A stretch of DNA of 41,588 nt, from NCBI GenBank assembly GCA_049582805.1, contig JBAUUR010000050.1, positions 1 to 41,588 on the forward strand, given 5' to 3'. The notes beneath the pieces were generated by a model. The model was given only the letters and a program-made list of their open reading frames with translations. It had not been told where the DNA came from and made no database searches. Both the position numbers and the translations under genes were made by a program. Origin of the DNA: CAVXFS01 sp049582805. Its GTDB lineage: Bacteria; Pseudomonadota; Gammaproteobacteria; Burkholderiales; Gallionellaceae. Shown here piece by piece: positions 35,301 through 41,588 of this stretch (its first letter is position 1; the number at the start of each line of letters is the position of its first letter).

Positions 35301-36182
35301 TTAAGGAATTTCTGACGCGCTATTCTGTTTGATTCGCAGAGCAACCTGATACAGCTCATTGCGATTTGCGCCGGTAATGTCCACGGCCAGCTGTACCGCC
35401 TGCTTGAGTGGCAAGTCATGCAATAAAATAGTCAGTACGCGCCTGGACTCGGCTTCCAGTTCTGCAGGTTGCGTTCCCGCGCCTGACACCAGCAGCACGA
35501 ATTCGCCGCGCTGATTGTTGGCATCGGCATTTAACCATTCCAAGGCCTCGTCAAGCCTGCAGGCATGCATGCTCTCATAGAGTTTGGTTATTTCGCGGGC
35601 GATGACGATGCGCCGGCTTGCACCGAATACGTTTTGCATATCAGCCACGCTTTCGATGATCCGGTGTGGCGCTTCATAAAATACGAGTAGATAGGGAAAC
35701 TCAACCAGCGCCTGTAACTCTCGAATTCGTGCAGCTGATTTGCTGGACAGAAAACCATAAAACAGGAAACGCGGCTCCGGCAGTCCGGCAGCCGACAACG
35801 CAGTCAGTGCCGCATTCGCCCCCGGTATCGGGATCACGCGATAGCCGGCGCCGCTGACCGCCCCCACCAGCAGCGCACCGGGATCGCTCACCGCCGGTGT
35901 TCCCGCATCCGAAACCAGCGCAACCGACTGCCCCTGGCCCAGCAGCCTGATGATTTTTTGCGCTGCGTTCCGCTCATTGTGCTGGTGCATTGACAGCAAG
36001 CGGTTGGCGGAAATCGCGTAATGTGCCAGCAGGTGTCCGGTGTTCCGGGTGTCCTCTGCGGCGACGACATCGACGGACGCAAGAATATCCAGCGCGCGCA
36101 ATGTGATATCACGCAGGTTTCCAATCGGGGTGGCGACTACATATAATGCGCTCTCCAGTTTTTGTTTCTGCCAGCTATGCAC
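35301..36182 (-). CDS. rsmI: 16S rRNA 2'-O-ribose C1402 methyltransferase
   Basis: 293 residues. The start appears to be the GTG at 36182, because the conserved LYVVATPIGNLRDITLRAL begins only 12 residues later and no ATG lies between. Other family motifs are VAAEDTRNTGHLL, ALVSDAGTPAVSDPGALLV, PIPGANAALTALSAAG and REITKLYE. It methylates the ribose of C1402 in 16S rRNA. The start overlaps by six bases the ATG of the divergent lpoA gene. Confidence 0.96.
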   Translation of the reverse strand: MHSWQKQKLESALYVVATPIGNLRDITLRALDILASVDVVAAEDTRNTGHLLAHYAISANRLLSMHQHNERNAAQKIIRLLGQGQSVALVSDAGTPAVSDPGALLVGAVSGAGYRVIPIPGANAALTALSAAGLPEPRFLFYGFLSSKSAARIRELQALVEFPYLLVFYEAPHRIIESVADMQNVFGASRRIVIAREITKLYESMHACRLDEALEWLNADANNQRGEFVLLVSGAGTQPAELEAESRRVLTILLHDLPLKQAVQLAVDITGANRNELYQVALRIKQNSASEIP

Positions 36183-37307
36183 CGTATTTCCTCTTGGGTT
36201 TTTCTGGTCGCGGCACTATACGTCAGCTCGTGCGCATTCGCTACCGATACGCCGTTGCTGCCTGCGGCGGACGCGCGTGCTCCCCACATCGCCCTGCTGT
36301 TGCCGCTCAAGTCGGAATTGTTTGGAGAAGCTGCGAAGATGGTCGAGCAGGGGTTTTTCGCTGCGGCCAACTCCCAGCCGCATACCCTCCCGATCCGGGT
36401 ATACAGCAGCTTTGATGAGAGCAAGGACATTACAGCTCTATATCGTGCAGCGCTTGCGGACGGCGCGCAGGCGGTAGTTGGACCTTTGACACGGGACGGC
36501 GTGCGTGCGCTGGCGGCCATGCCCAGCATCAGTGTACCAACCCTGGCATTGAATGTATCCGAAGCGCATGGCGAAAACAATCTGTTTTTCTTTGGCCTTT
36601 CCGCAGAAGCCGAGGCGCGGCAGATTGCACAACTGGCTGCTGCTGCGGCACTGCAGAGTGCCACCATCATCAGCACCGATACACCGCTGTCTCGGCGTGT
36701 ATCAGACGCGTTTGCGGCGGAATGGGTAGTATTGGGGCGCAAGCCGCCATCTGAAATTATATATGCGGGTGATCCCGCCCCGCTTTCCAGCATACCCGTC
36801 AAGGATGGTCATATGGTGTTCCTCGCCACCAATGCCGCAACTGCACGCCTGGTGCGTCCGTATTTGGATATCGCGCTGCCGGTTTATGCCACTTCCCAGG
36901 TGTTCAATGGAAACGCCGATACCCTTACCAATTTCGACCTGAATGATGTTCGGTTCGTCGACATGCCGTGGCTGCTGGAACCGGACCATCCGGCGGTAAT
37001 GATATATCCGCGCCTGGATCCCGCACCGACTCCCGATATGGAGCGGCTATATGCGCTGGGTATAGATGCCTTCCGCTTGCTGCAGATCATATTGACCGGC
37101 AACACAGCTTCCGCTTTACCGCTGGATGGTGTGACCGGACGTATTGATCTGAGCGGCAGGCAACAATTCCAGCGCGAAGCAGAACCTGCCCTGTTCAAAC
37201 AGGGGCGCGGCTTCACTCTGGAACAATTGGCTGCGATGGCGGCGGAGCAGGCCGCAGCCAAAGCCGGCAGCGCTGTTCCGGCCACCGCTACCACTTCAAC
37301 GCCATGA
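36177..37307 (+). CDS. lpoA: LpoA-like penicillin-binding protein activator, lipoprotein
   Basis: 376 residues from the ATG at 36177. The N terminus HRISSWVFLVAALYVSSC ends in a lipobox-like VSSC, fitting an outer-membrane lipoprotein. The rest matches the periplasmic-binding-protein-like LppC/LpoA domain: IALLLPLKSELFGEAAKMVE, GAQAVVGPLTRDGVRAL, FFFGLSAEAEARQIA and GVTGRIDLSGRQQFQRE. It lacks the long N-terminal TPR domain of the E. coli protein. LpoA activates the peptidoglycan synthase PBP1a. The yraN gene starts within its stop codon (ATGA). Confidence 0.85.
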   Translation: MHRISSWVFLVAALYVSSCAFATDTPLLPAADARAPHIALLLPLKSELFGEAAKMVEQGFFAAANSQPHTLPIRVYSSFDESKDITALYRAALADGAQAVVGPLTRDGVRALAAMPSISVPTLALNVSEAHGENNLFFFGLSAEAEARQIAQLAAAAALQSATIISTDTPLSRRVSDAFAAEWVVLGRKPPSEIIYAGDPAPLSSIPVKDGHMVFLATNAATARLVRPYLDIALPVYATSQVFNGNADTLTNFDLNDVRFVDMPWLLEPDHPAVMIYPRLDPAPTPDMERLYALGIDAFRLLQIILTGNTASALPLDGVTGRIDLSGRQQFQREAEPALFKQGRGFTLEQLAAMAAEQAAAKAGSAVPATATTSTP

Positions 37308-37648
37308 TCAATCGCGGTGCTCAAGCCGAGCAGCTTGCAGCCCGATTCCTGCAGCAGCATGGCCTAAAATTGCTGCAAAGGAATTATCGCTGCCGCTTCG
37401 GTGAGATTGATTTGATTTTGCAGGATGGCGCGACGCTGGTATTTGCCGAGGTGCGCTTGCGCGGCCGGAACAACTTTGTCGGCGCTGCGGCCAGCATCAA
37501 TGCCACCAAGCAGGGAAGATTGGTGCGCACCGCACAGCATTACCTGGCCACGCTGGCTCGCGTTCCGCCTTGTCGCTTTGACGTCGTACTGTTTGACACC
37601 CTGGACAATGCCAAGCCGGAGTGGGTCAGAAATGCTTTTACCGCCTGA
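37304..37648 (+). CDS. yraN: YraN family (UPF0102) nuclease-fold protein
   Basis: 114 residues, usual length. The protein has the restriction-endonuclease-like core of the family: GAQAEQLAARFLQQHGLKLL, then the acidic pair in RFGEIDLILQDG and LVFAEVRLR. Activity is unproven. It overlaps lpoA by four bases and is followed 42 bases later by diaA, the same order as in E. coli. Confidence 0.93.
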   Translation: MINRGAQAEQLAARFLQQHGLKLLQRNYRCRFGEIDLILQDGATLVFAEVRLRGRNNFVGAAASINATKQGRLVRTAQHYLATLARVPPCRFDVVLFDTLDNAKPEWVRNAFTA

Positions 37649-37690
37649 TTGGGGTAACATTCACCTCCACTGAAACAGCTTTCCCGCACC

Positions 37691-38281
37691 ATGGACTTGA
37701 CCAACAGAATCCGCAAGCACTTTGATGACAGCATACAGACCAAGCTGCAGGCAGTCGATTCGCTGGCGCAGCCGATTGCCGACGCCGCCCAGGCTCTGGT
37801 GGCATGCCTGGTGAATGACGGAAAAATCCTGATCTGCGGCAATGGCGGATCTGCGGCCGATTCCCAGCACTTTGCGGCAGAATTGCTCAACCGTTTTGAG
37901 ATCGAGCGCCCCGGACTCGCAGCGATTGCATTGACAACCGACAGCTCGGTACTGACGTCCATTGCCAACGATTATAATTTCAATCAGGTCTTTTCCCGAC
38001 AGGTACGCGCGCTCGGCATGGCTGGTGACGTGCTTATTGCAATTTCCACCAGCGGCAATTCGATCAATGTGGTCGAAGCGATTCATGCTGCGCACGAACG
38101 TGATATGCGCACCGTAGCGCTCACCGGCCGCGAAGGCGGCACCATTGGAGAAATTCTCGAAGGGGAAGACTTCCACCTGTGTGTCCACACCGACAGCACC
38201 GCGCGCACCCAGGAAGTCCATCTGCTTATATTGCACTGTCTGTGCGATGCCATCGACCATTTAGTTTTAGGAGGTGAATAA
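37691..38281 (+). CDS. diaA: SIS-domain protein DiaA / phosphoheptose isomerase-like
   Basis: 196 residues. The SIS fold has ILICGNGGSAADSQHFAAEL, the phosphate-binding ISTSGNSINV and TGREGGTIGE. The GmhA and DiaA families are close. The gene order lpoA-yraN-diaA-dolP favours DiaA, a DnaA-binding initiation factor. A ribosome-binding site for dolP (AGGAGGTG) is embedded in its last codons. The next-but-one gene makes ADP-heptose, so a phosphoheptose isomerase role cannot be excluded. Confidence 0.88.
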   Translation: MDLTNRIRKHFDDSIQTKLQAVDSLAQPIADAAQALVACLVNDGKILICGNGGSAADSQHFAAELLNRFEIERPGLAAIALTTDSSVLTSIANDYNFNQVFSRQVRALGMAGDVLIAISTSGNSINVVEAIHAAHERDMRTVALTGREGGTIGEILEGEDFHLCVHTDSTARTQEVHLLILHCLCDAIDHLVLGGE

Positions 38282-38854
38282 ATGCGCTATCTAGTTTGTC
38301 TGTTTCTGGCTTTGGTGCTCGCCTTATTGCAAGGTTGCTTCCCTATCATCGCCACAGGGGTTGGAACCGGAGCGTTGATGGCGTCTGATCGCCGCACGGC
38401 TGGTACCTATATCGAAGACGAAGCGATAGAACTCAAGGCAATCGGCCAAATCAGCGACAAGTACCACAATACTGTACATGTAAACGTCACCAGTTATAAT
38501 CGTCGCGCTCTTGTCACCGGCGAGGTGCCTGATGAGGCAACCAAAAACGATATCACACAGATCGTTGCTGGCGTGCAGAATGTAAAATCGGTCAACAATG
38601 AAATGGTTGTATCCGGGCTTTCCAGCCTTTCCTCGCGCGGCAGCGACACCCTGATAACCAGTGATGTGAAATTGCGCTTCCTCAATAACGCCGGTAAGGC
38701 ATTCCACCCGGAACACATCAAGGTGGTGACCGAGAATGGCGTAGTATTCCTGATGGGCCTGGTCTATCACAGCGAAGCCGATGCAGCTGCCGACATCGCC
38801 AGTACCACCAGCGGCGTGCAGCGCGTAGAGAGGGTGTTCGAATATCTGGATTGA
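38282..38854 (+). CDS. dolP: BON-domain outer-membrane lipoprotein (DolP/YraP)
   Basis: 190 residues. A lipoprotein signal (RYLVCLFLALVLALLQGC) is followed by two BON domains, recognisable from VHVNVTSYNRRALVTGEV with IVAGVQNVKSVNNEMVV, and IKVVTENGVVFLMGLVYHSE with GVQRVERVFEYLD. The family supports outer-membrane integrity and lipoprotein function. AGGAGGTG lies just before its ATG, inside the end of diaA. Its TGA overlaps the next ATG as TGATG. Confidence 0.93.
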   Translation: MRYLVCLFLALVLALLQGCFPIIATGVGTGALMASDRRTAGTYIEDEAIELKAIGQISDKYHNTVHVNVTSYNRRALVTGEVPDEATKNDITQIVAGVQNVKSVNNEMVVSGLSSLSSRGSDTLITSDVKLRFLNNAGKAFHPEHIKVVTENGVVFLMGLVYHSEADAAADIASTTSGVQRVERVFEYLD

Positions 38855-39339
38855 TGCATCCCGTTCCGCAGTTTGAAAAGAAGGTCTGCTCCCGCGCCGA
38901 TTTCGCGGCGCGGGCCGCCGCACTGCCGCGCCCGCTGGTGTTCACCAACGGCTGCTTCGACGTGCTGCACCGTGGCCATGTCACCTACCTTGCTCAGGCG
39001 CGCGCGTTCGGCGCAGCGCTCATCGTGGGCGTGAACAGCGATGCCTCGGTGAAGCGGCAGGGCAAGGGCGATGACCGCCCGATCAACTCTCAGGATGACC
39101 GCATGGCGGTGCTTGCCGCCCTCGAAGCGGTCAGCCTGGTCGTGCCCTTCGATGAAGACACGCCGCTCAATTTGATTCTCGACTGCCGTCCCGAAGTGCT
39201 GGTGAAAGGCGGCGACTGGACGCCGCAGCGGATCGTCGGTGCAGCAGAGGTTCAAGGCTGGGGCGGTACGGTGCACAGCATCCCCTTCCTGCACGAACGC
39301 TCCACCACCGCATTGCTGAAAAAAATCCGCAGCCTTTAA
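38854..39339 (+). CDS. rfaE2: D-glycero-beta-D-manno-heptose 1-phosphate adenylyltransferase
   Basis: 161 residues. It is the nucleotidyltransferase half of HldE: VFTNGCFDVLHRGHVTYLAQ has the HxGH ATP site, and GVNSDASVKRQGKG follows, with PEVLVKGGDWTPQRIVGAAE near the end. It adds AMP to heptose 1-phosphate for the LPS core. The kinase domain is not fused here, as is usual in betaproteobacteria. The ATG at 38854 overlaps the dolP stop. After it, 39340-39484 shows no gene. Confidence 0.95.
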   Translation: MHPVPQFEKKVCSRADFAARAAALPRPLVFTNGCFDVLHRGHVTYLAQARAFGAALIVGVNSDASVKRQGKGDDRPINSQDDRMAVLAALEAVSLVVPFDEDTPLNLILDCRPEVLVKGGDWTPQRIVGAAEVQGWGGTVHSIPFLHERSTTALLKKIRSL

Positions 39340-39484
39340 TCCGCCGGGATGCTGCTCGTCGCCAATGTCTGTCACTTTCATAGGCATTCCGCATACTGCG
39401 CCACTGTGTGCCCGGCACACATAATCGTTTGATGATTCCCCCCCGGCTTGCGATAATGCGCTAATCGAGTACGCCGAAATTGCC

Positions 39485-39832
39485 ATGACCATCCCTACCG
39501 AAATCACCCTGCACCAGAAATCGCGGACCTTGGAGATCGCCTTCGACGATGGCGTACGCTACTCTCTGCCCGCCGAATTGCTGCGCGTCTACTCGCCTTC
39601 CGCCGAGGTGCGCGGCCACGGACCGGGGCAGGAAGTGCTGCAGGTCGGCAAGAAGGACGTGAACCTGACCGAGGTTGAGCCGGTGGGCAGTTACGCTCTC
39701 AAGCTGGTCTTCGACGATGGCCACGATTCCGGTTTGTACACTTGGGAATACCTGTATGAGTTGGGTAAAAACCAGGAAACCATGTGGCAGGACTATCTGC
39801 GCCAGATGGAAGAGGCCGGCGCGAGCCGCTAA
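39485..39832 (+). CDS. DUF971 (gamma-butyrobetaine-hydroxylase-like N-terminal) protein
   Basis: 115 residues. A single DUF971 domain: PTEITLHQKSRTLEIAFDDG, LPAELLRVYSPSAEVRGHG and GLYTWEYLYELG. In larger proteins this domain precedes dioxygenases; as a stand-alone protein it has been linked to iron-sulfur cluster work, but its role is unsettled. It precedes ubiE by 14 bases, a common betaproteobacterial pairing. Confidence 0.9.
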   Translation: MTIPTEITLHQKSRTLEIAFDDGVRYSLPAELLRVYSPSAEVRGHGPGQEVLQVGKKDVNLTEVEPVGSYALKLVFDDGHDSGLYTWEYLYELGKNQETMWQDYLRQMEEAGASR

Positions 39833-39846
39833 CCTTAGGAGCTGAT

Positions 39847-40581
39847 ATGAGCAAGACCACCCACTTCGGTTTCGAAACCGTTGCCGAGGAAGAAAAAGCC
39901 AAACGCGTCGCGGGTGTATTCACCTCGGTCGCGAGCAAATACGACATCATGAATGACCTGATGTCCGCCGGGCTGCATCGCCTGTGGAAACGCTTCGCGG
40001 TCAGCGTCAGCGGCGTGCGCAAAGGACAGCGCGTGCTCGACGTGGCGGGCGGCTCGGCGGATCTGTCGCGGCTGTTCTTGAAGGAAGTCGGCAGCAGCGG
40101 CCAGGTCGTGCTGACCGACATCAACAACGCCATGTTGCGCGTCGGGCGCGACCGCCTGCTCGACGACGGCATCGCCACGCCCGTCACGCAATGCGACGCC
40201 GAACAACTGCCCTTTCCCGACAACCATTTCGATTGCGTCAGCATCGCCTTCGGCCTGCGCAACGTCACCCACAAGGACGCCGCGCTGCGCGAGATGCGCC
40301 GCGTGCTCAAGCCCGGCGGCCGCGTGATCGTGCTGGAATTCTCCAAGGTCGCCAAGCCGCTGGCAAAGGCTTACGACCTCTACTCGTTCAAGCTGCTGCC
40401 CAGGATGGGGCAACTCATCGCCAACGACGCCGACAGTTACCGCTACCTCGCCGAATCCATCCGCATGCATCCGGGACAGGAAGAGTTGAAGCAGATGATG
40501 GAAGATGCGGGATTGGAGCGCGTCGAGTACTTCAACCTGACGGGCGGAGTGGTGGCGGTGCATCGGGGATACAAGCTGTAA
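39847..40581 (+). CDS. ubiE: Ubiquinone/menaquinone C-methyltransferase UbiE
   Basis: 244 residues from the ATG at 39847, with AGGAG six bases upstream. Conserved parts are KVAGVFTSVASKYDIMNDLM-type spacing (here RVAGVFTSVASKYDIMNDLM), motif I VLDVAGGSADLSR, the SIAFGLRNVTHKDAALREM block and KPGGRVIVLEFSK. It methylates the quinone ring carbon in ubiquinone (and menaquinone) synthesis. It ends with LTGGVVAVHRGYKL, the family's usual C terminus. Confidence 0.97.
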   Translation: MSKTTHFGFETVAEEEKAKRVAGVFTSVASKYDIMNDLMSAGLHRLWKRFAVSVSGVRKGQRVLDVAGGSADLSRLFLKEVGSSGQVVLTDINNAMLRVGRDRLLDDGIATPVTQCDAEQLPFPDNHFDCVSIAFGLRNVTHKDAALREMRRVLKPGGRVIVLEFSKVAKPLAKAYDLYSFKLLPRMGQLIANDADSYRYLAESIRMHPGQEELKQMMEDAGLERVEYFNLTGGVVAVHRGYKL

Positions 40582-40596
40582 CGCCCACAGCCAAGC

Positions 40597-40688
40597 CAAG
40601 TAGGGTGGGCACGATTTTGTACCCGCGTGGATACCAAACCACGTGGGCAGACGAAACACCTGTCTGCCCACCCCACATTTTTTCTTTA
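40597..40688 (+). terminator. GGGTGGGCA-type palindromic repeat, possible ubiE terminator
   Basis: GTAGGGTGGGCA near 40600 and TGCCCACCCCAC near 40665 form the outer arms of a repeat. Inside it, GTGGGCAGAC (40643-40652) and GTCTGCCCAC (40662-40671) form a perfect 10-base hairpin with a nine-base loop. A T-rich run follows at 40678-40688, so it could end the DUF971-ubiE transcript. Confidence 0.6.
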
Positions 40689-41426
40689 ATCAACGCTCAT
40701 ACCATTTACACCAGACTAACCAAGGACGGCTTCGATCTTGTCTATCACGACGACTCGCTGCTGATGGTGAACAAACCCGCCGGGCTGCTGGCCGTGCCGG
40801 GGCGCGGAGCGGGCAAGCAGGATTGTCTGTCCGCGCGTATCCAGAAAGAATTTCCCGATGCGCTGATCGTACACCGGCTGGACATGGCGACTTCCGGTCT
40901 GCTGGTGTTCGCGCGCGGAGTTGAGATGCAGCGCAACCTGTCGCAGATGTTCCGCGAGCGCGCGGTGCAAAAACGCTATGTGGCGGTGGTGGCCGGGAAG
41001 ATGGAACCGGAAAGTACTCAAAGCACCCCCTCCCCAGCCCTCCCCAAAAGGGAGAGGGGACGTTCGCTCCTTCTCCTCCCGGGGGAAGGTTGGGAAGGGG
41101 GCTGGGGTGAGATCAACCTGCCGCTGGTTGCCGACTGGCCGAACCGCCCGTTGCAGAAAGTTGATTACGAAGCAGGTAAGCCCTCGCTCACGCGGTATCG
41201 GGTGTCGGACTATGACGACGATACCACCCGCCTCGAACTGGAACCCGTTACCGGCCGCACCCACCAGTTGCGCGTGCATCTGGCGGCCATCGGGCATCCA
41301 ATCATCGGCGATGCGCTGTATGGCGGCCGTGCGGCAGAGCGCCTGCTGCTGCACGCGCAGTCATTGAGCTTTATCCATCCCCTAAGTGGCTCGCCACTGA
41401 GCTTCACATGCGAGTCGCCGTTTTGA
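40605..41426 (+). CDS. RluA-family pseudouridine synthase with inserted repeat
   Basis: The conserved protein begins around FDLVYHDDSLLMVNKPAGLL, then VPGRGAGKQDCLSARIQ, the catalytic HRLDMATSG (Asp) and PITGRTHQLRVH-like VTGRTHQLRVHLAAIGHPII. It is closest to E. coli RluA (tRNA U32 / 23S U746). The start is uncertain: no ATG precedes the ATG at 40764, which would cut the first beta-strand. In-frame GTG 40605 and TTG 40617 lie in the palindromic repeat. About 30 residues (from STPSPALPKRERGR to EGGWG) between MEPE and EINLPLVADWPNRP are encoded by another repeat and are absent from E. coli RluA. Confidence 0.85.
   Translation: MGTILYPRGYQTTWADETPVCPPHIFSLINAHTIYTRLTKDGFDLVYHDDSLLMVNKPAGLLAVPGRGAGKQDCLSARIQKEFPDALIVHRLDMATSGLLVFARGVEMQRNLSQMFRERAVQKRYVAVVAGKMEPESTQSTPSPALPKRERGRSLLLLPGEGWEGGWGEINLPLVADWPNRPLQKVDYEAGKPSLTRYRVSDYDDDTTRLELEPVTGRTHQLRVHLAAIGHPIIGDALYGGRAAERLLLHAQSLSFIHPLSGSPLSFTCESPF
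41023..41109. repeat. In-frame palindromic repeat inside the RluA-family gene
   Basis: The left arm (CACCCCCTCCCCAGCCC then TCCCC) and the right arm (GGGAAGGGGGCTGGGGTG) are inverted and imperfect, with inner hairpins. It belongs to the same GC-rich family as the copies in the restriction gene and the hynL-hupE gap. The frame is kept across it. Confidence 0.8.
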
Positions 41427-41588
41427 CAAATCGCGCAAGGCGCGGATACTGTTGCAACGGCAGTAACTTACATGGACGCCCACTTTTGCCAAGCTTTCAA
41501 TAGATGATTTTGAGAAGGTTAAAGATTGCAGCCATACATCCGGATTTGTGGTGAGGCTATTGCCTCTATCCCTGATGGAATTCGCTGA
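41427..41588. other. Right edge, no gene recognised
   Basis: Short open frames are present (a 16-codon one from ATG 41504), but none has recognisable similarity or a ribosome-binding site. A reading ending KLSIDDFEKVKDC is open to the edge but has no start after its upstream TAA. Confidence 0.4.

Overview
The window looks like chromosomal DNA of a betaproteobacterium, most likely a chemolithotroph of the Nitrosomonadales (Gallionellaceae-like). This is inferred from gene content and order: an Isp-type uptake [NiFe] hydrogenase, DUF971 next to ubiE, the rsmI/lpoA/yraN/diaA/dolP block, and many short GC-rich palindromic repeats. No rRNA, tRNA, CRISPR array or insertion sequence was recognised.

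Region 1 (1-14235) is an accessory, mostly minus-strand cluster. It holds the start of a nonribosomal-peptide-type adenylation protein, a divergent asparagine synthase (asnB), two SAM methyltransferases (one CmoA-like), a sulfotransferase, a threonine-synthase-like PLP enzyme, an FAD amino-acid-oxidase-like protein, and three large multidomain transferases. The large proteins combine GT2, GT-A-like, DUF5672 and heptosyltransferase-like domains with sulfotransferase domains and SEC-C/TPR modules. The tight packing of 9889-4453 (gaps of 7, 7 and -4 bases) suggests one pathway making a sulfated, amino-acid-decorated glycan or small molecule. This is the best candidate for an undescribed system.

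Region 2 (14489-22849) is a hydrogenase locus. The minus-strand operon reads protease, HupH-like factor, HynS, Isp1, Isp2, an unknown 149-residue protein, HynL and HupE, and most junctions overlap as ATGA. It is divergent from hypC-hypD. The design is a periplasm-facing, Tat-exported H2-oxidising enzyme passing electrons through a haem b membrane protein to an HdrD-like iron-sulfur protein.

Region 3 (22896-26410) has a Spy/CpxP-like His-rich periplasmic protein, a probable sulfotransferase remnant, and GDP-L-fucose synthesis genes (gmd-fcl). Glycan-type genes therefore lie on both sides of the hydrogenase block.

Region 4 (26411-32043) is a small defence or stability cassette: a large Type IIG-like restriction-modification gene, broken by two single-base frameshifts, and an overlapping toxin-antitoxin pair (PIN-like toxin, MerR-type HTH/DUF433 antitoxin). 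The restriction gene carries four short repeats inserted in frame in its coding sequence.

Region 5 (32075-41588) is housekeeping: thiC with a TPP riboswitch, pyrC with a possible leaderless promoter, rsmI divergent from lpoA-yraN-diaA-dolP-rfaE2, a DUF971 gene, ubiE, and an RluA-family pseudouridine synthase that also contains an in-frame palindromic insertion and whose start codon is obscured by another repeat.
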